Positions 6,166 to 7,781 of a stretch of DNA of 7,781 nucleotides are shown one piece after another. Within the stretch, counting starts at the first letter, position 1. The number at the start of each line of letters is the position of its first letter. The notes beneath the pieces were generated by a model. It saw nothing but the letters and a program-made list of their open reading frames with translations. It did not search any database and was not told the origin of the DNA. Source of the stretch: an uncultured Bacilli bacterium. Lineage in GTDB: Bacteria; Bacillota_I; Bacilli_A; RF39; UBA660. The translations under genes were made by a program, and so were the position numbers. The stretch covers positions 1-7,781 of the forward strand of contig CANQXM010000054.1 of assembly GCA_947627835.1 (NCBI GenBank), in the 5' to 3' direction.

Positions 6166-7710
6166 TTATCTTTGACCGTAGGCATTATTTCCAAATGAAT
6201 TTATTATTCCATTTATTTTAAAAGTATCTTCATTATTTATAACTACTTTTTCCCCTTTTACATAATTACTATTTTGATAAATTCCATTTTCAAGCGTTCC
6301 CAGATTGGATCCTCCTGTATATAGTTCATATTCTCCGTTTTCTAATGTTTTCGTACTGATGATGATGGTTTTAAAACTTTTTGGAGCTTCAAAGCTAATG
6401 ATTGCTTTTTCTTCCTTCATTAAGGTAACCAAAGTATTTTGGGTAATGGAAGTATTTAGTGTAAAAGTCATGATTTTTTGACTTGATGATTCTTTTGGTG
6501 TTTCTAACATATCGCTTCCTAAAGCAACAACCGTTCCTCCATTGATTACATAACCTTGATCTGTATCAATTCCAGCATTACCTCCCGTATCACTACCCAT
6601 TACAAAGATGGTTCCACCATTTATGATCGCATCTTTATTGGAGTCAATACCATCACCAGAGGCATTTATATAAAATGTACCATTATTAATTGTGATTGTT
6701 GCGCCATCTCCTCCAGCATTTAGTCCGTCATCATTGGAAGTTATCAGATAGGTTCCACCATTAAAGGTCATATTCATTGCTTCTGTGGCAATGCCTTCTC
6801 CTTCCTTTTGATTTCCATTCACAATTAATTTTCCTGTTCCATCAAATACTAATTCGGTTTCACTATAGATACAACCATCATATTTTGAATTGCCACCATC
6901 TGTTAGGGTATTGGTTGTTCCTTCCTTTAATGTTATGGTGATCTTCTTTGCTTTTAAACCAATAATTGCAGCGGTGTTTTCATTTGTGATACTCACTCCA
7001 TCTAAAACGATTTTTACATCTTCTCCTTCCGCATCTACAATAATTGAATTTGAAAAATTACCTTGAAACGTATATGTTCCGGAAGAAGTAATGGTAACAT
7101 CTGTTTTTTGATTTGCTAAATTTATTATGTCAGAATTTATAGGATTGCTTTCATCTAGTACCACTTCTTCCTTATCGTCTGATTCTTCCTTTATCATTTG
7201 GTTATTATTTAAAATTTTTTGATTTGTTACCCATGTTATTCCTATCGTCATATATGAAATCAAAATGATATTGCTTAAAATATAAATGGTTAGTTTGTCT
7301 TTGTTTTTGTAAAAGTCTTTCTTATTTATACTCATTACTACATACATCAATGACAAAGAAAATAAGGAACTAAAGATGCCAATTATCATTTTATGATTGG
7401 TTGTTAACTGATTTTGATTTTCATTTGTTGGGGCATTATTTGGATTATCGGAAGGCTTCATCCCCATTTCATCATCCGGTTTCATATCCGGTGGCGTCAT
7501 CGTATTATCCGGATTCATGTTTGGTTGGGCCATTTCATTATTTGCATTCATATCCGGTGGCGTCATGTCGTTAGTTTGTTTTGCTTCCATTTCTTCCAAA
7601 GCATGATTCGTTTTTAATTCTTCTTTTGCAGAAGTTATTGTAAAAATTATTCCAATTAAAGAAACCAACATTATCAAAAATAAAATTATTTTTTTCAAGT
7701 TTTCTTTCAT
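6166..7710 (-). CDS. Membrane-anchored beta-helix protein, Cthe_2159-like carbohydrate-binding domain
   Basis: This 514-residue protein has TM1 at about 8-27, then an extracytoplasmic low-complexity segment (43-100) with 11-residue repeats of the form MTPPDMNANNE. TM2 is about 107-128, followed by a short basic cytoplasmic loop (NKKDFYKNKDK) and TM3 at about 139-161. The rest is predicted outside. Residues about 204-400 show right-handed beta-helix rungs: VDAEGEDVKIVLDGVSI, KITITLKEGTTNTL, FNGGTYLITSNDDGLNAGG, INNGTFYINASGDGIDSN, INGGTIFVMGSDTGGNAGID and INGGTVVALGSD. Repeated DGxNxGGDG/DGIDSNKD turns resemble Ca2+ sites. This pattern fits the Cthe_2159 family, whose founder binds acidic polysaccharide or cellulose. 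A small beta-rich tail follows (410-505). The ATG has AAAGGA 13 bases upstream, a long spacing. The next Met (14) lies inside TM1. As first gene before the regulator and kinase, it may present or sense a surface glycan. Ligand and role are inferred. Confidence 0.88.
   Translation of the reverse strand: MKENLKKIILFLIMLVSLIGIIFTITSAKEELKTNHALEEMEAKQTNDMTPPDMNANNEMAQPNMNPDNTMTPPDMKPDDEMGMKPSDNPNNAPTNENQNQLTTNHKMIIGIFSSLFSLSLMYVVMSINKKDFYKNKDKLTIYILSNIILISYMTIGITWVTNQKILNNNQMIKEESDDKEEVVLDESNPINSDIINLANQKTDVTITSSGTYTFQGNFSNSIIVDAEGEDVKIVLDGVSITNENTAAIIGLKAKKITITLKEGTTNTLTDGGNSKYDGCIYSETELVFDGTGKLIVNGNQKEGEGIATEAMNMTFNGGTYLITSNDDGLNAGGDGATITINNGTFYINASGDGIDSNKDAIINGGTIFVMGSDTGGNAGIDTDQGYVINGGTVVALGSDMLETPKESSSQKIMTFTLNTSITQNTLVTLMKEEKAIISFEAPKSFKTIIISTKTLENGEYELYTGGSNLGTLENGIYQNSNYVKGEKVVINNEDTFKINGIINSFGNNAYGQR
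7435..7566 (-). repeat. 33-bp coding tandem repeat (11-residue Met/Pro/Asp repeat)
   Basis: Three adjacent 33-base units (7566-7534, 7533-7501, 7500-7468) encode MTPPDMNANNE, MAQPNMNPDNT and MTPPDMKPDDE. A fourth, degenerate unit (7467-7435) encodes MGMKPSDNPNN. Units 1 and 3 share their first 18 bases (ATGACGCCACCGGATATG). The repeat is in frame, so unit gain or loss would lengthen or shorten the extracytoplasmic stalk without breaking the protein. Confidence 0.85.
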
Positions 7711-7736
7711 ATTTAACTAACATTCCTTTCTATCGT

Positions 7737-7756
7737 CCTTTCAGTCCTCTGAAAGG
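7737..7756. repeat. Perfect inverted repeat in the leader of the beta-helix protein gene
   Basis: Arms CCTTTCAG and CTGAAAGG (8 bp each, perfect) are separated by 4 bases, 27 bases upstream of the ATG at 7710. Neither strand shows a T-run after it, so it is not a simple terminator. It could be an operator for a dimeric regulator or a 5' leader hairpin in the mRNA. Its second arm is followed by ACGATAG and then the gene's AAAGGA ribosome site. Confidence 0.6.
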
Positions 7757-7775
7757 CACAAATTGAATTGAAAAA

Positions 7776-7781
7776 ATTTTA
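7776..7781 (-). promoter_or_regulatory. Possible -10 element at the window edge
   Basis: TAAAAT, the first six bases read on the minus strand, is a 5/6 match to TATAAT. It would place the inverted repeat at 7737-7756 within the transcribed leader. Any -35 lies outside the window, so this is a weak suggestion in AT-rich sequence. Confidence 0.2.

Noticed and set aside
5885..6221. Two overlapping plus-strand frames opposite the regulator gene start
   Set aside because: Both are antisense to the receiver domain and lack start signals. The minus-strand regulator has every catalytic residue in place.
7435..7566. 33-bp periodic units that could suggest a CRISPR-like array
   Set aside because: The units are contiguous without spacers, diverged from each other, and in frame within a coding sequence.
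7414..7617. Plus-strand frame rich in His, Arg and Ile with repeats such as HIRWRH
   Set aside because: The repetition is the antisense reading of the 33-bp tandem repeat in the beta-helix protein gene, not an independent peptide.

Overview
The window is AT-rich DNA that looks like a low-GC Gram-positive (Bacillota-type) bacterium. Support for this comes from strong Shine-Dalgarno sequences (AAAGGAGA, AAGGGAGG), TAA stops on all eight complete genes, TGG for Trp under the standard code, U-tailed hairpin terminators, and extracytoplasmic domains anchored directly in a single membrane. A gut-type Erysipelotrichales/Bacilli or Clostridia lineage would fit, but the sequence does not settle this. 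Every supported gene is on the minus strand, so transcription runs from position 7781 towards position 1. No rRNA, tRNA, CRISPR array, transposase or phage gene was seen.

Unit A (about 7781 to 1911) is an envelope-facing sensing and transport module. In transcription order it contains: (1) a 514-residue membrane protein with three predicted TM segments, a Met/Pro/Asp-rich extracytoplasmic repeat and a C-terminal right-handed beta-helix domain resembling the Cthe_2159 'carbohydrate-binding' family; (2) an OmpR/PhoB-family response regulator; (3) a sensor histidine kinase; (4) a MacB/FtsX-type ABC permease; and (5) its LolD/MacB-type ATPase. A weak AT-rich terminator or attenuator lies over the kinase stop codon. 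Just after it, a near-perfect 11-bp direct repeat sits where a -35 box would be, upstream of a -10-like TAGAAT. I read this as the probable response-regulator operator for the ABC transporter pair. A clear intrinsic terminator ends the unit after the ATPase.

Unit B (1909 to beyond position 1) starts from an extended -10 promoter lying directly after that terminator. It encodes a pentapeptide-repeat protein, a short-chain flavodoxin, a carboxymuconolactone-decarboxylase-like protein, and a cupin that appears to lack its last strand. A further reading frame overlaps the cupin stop by one base and leaves the window. The flavodoxin, CMD and cupin set looks like a small cytoplasmic redox or detoxification operon with unknown substrate.

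The most interesting part is unit A. A surface-exposed beta-helix protein is co-directional and closely spaced with a two-component system and an ABC exporter-like pair. Both the beta-helix protein and the permease carry low-complexity Met-rich segments predicted to face the outside. The functional link between these parts is inference.
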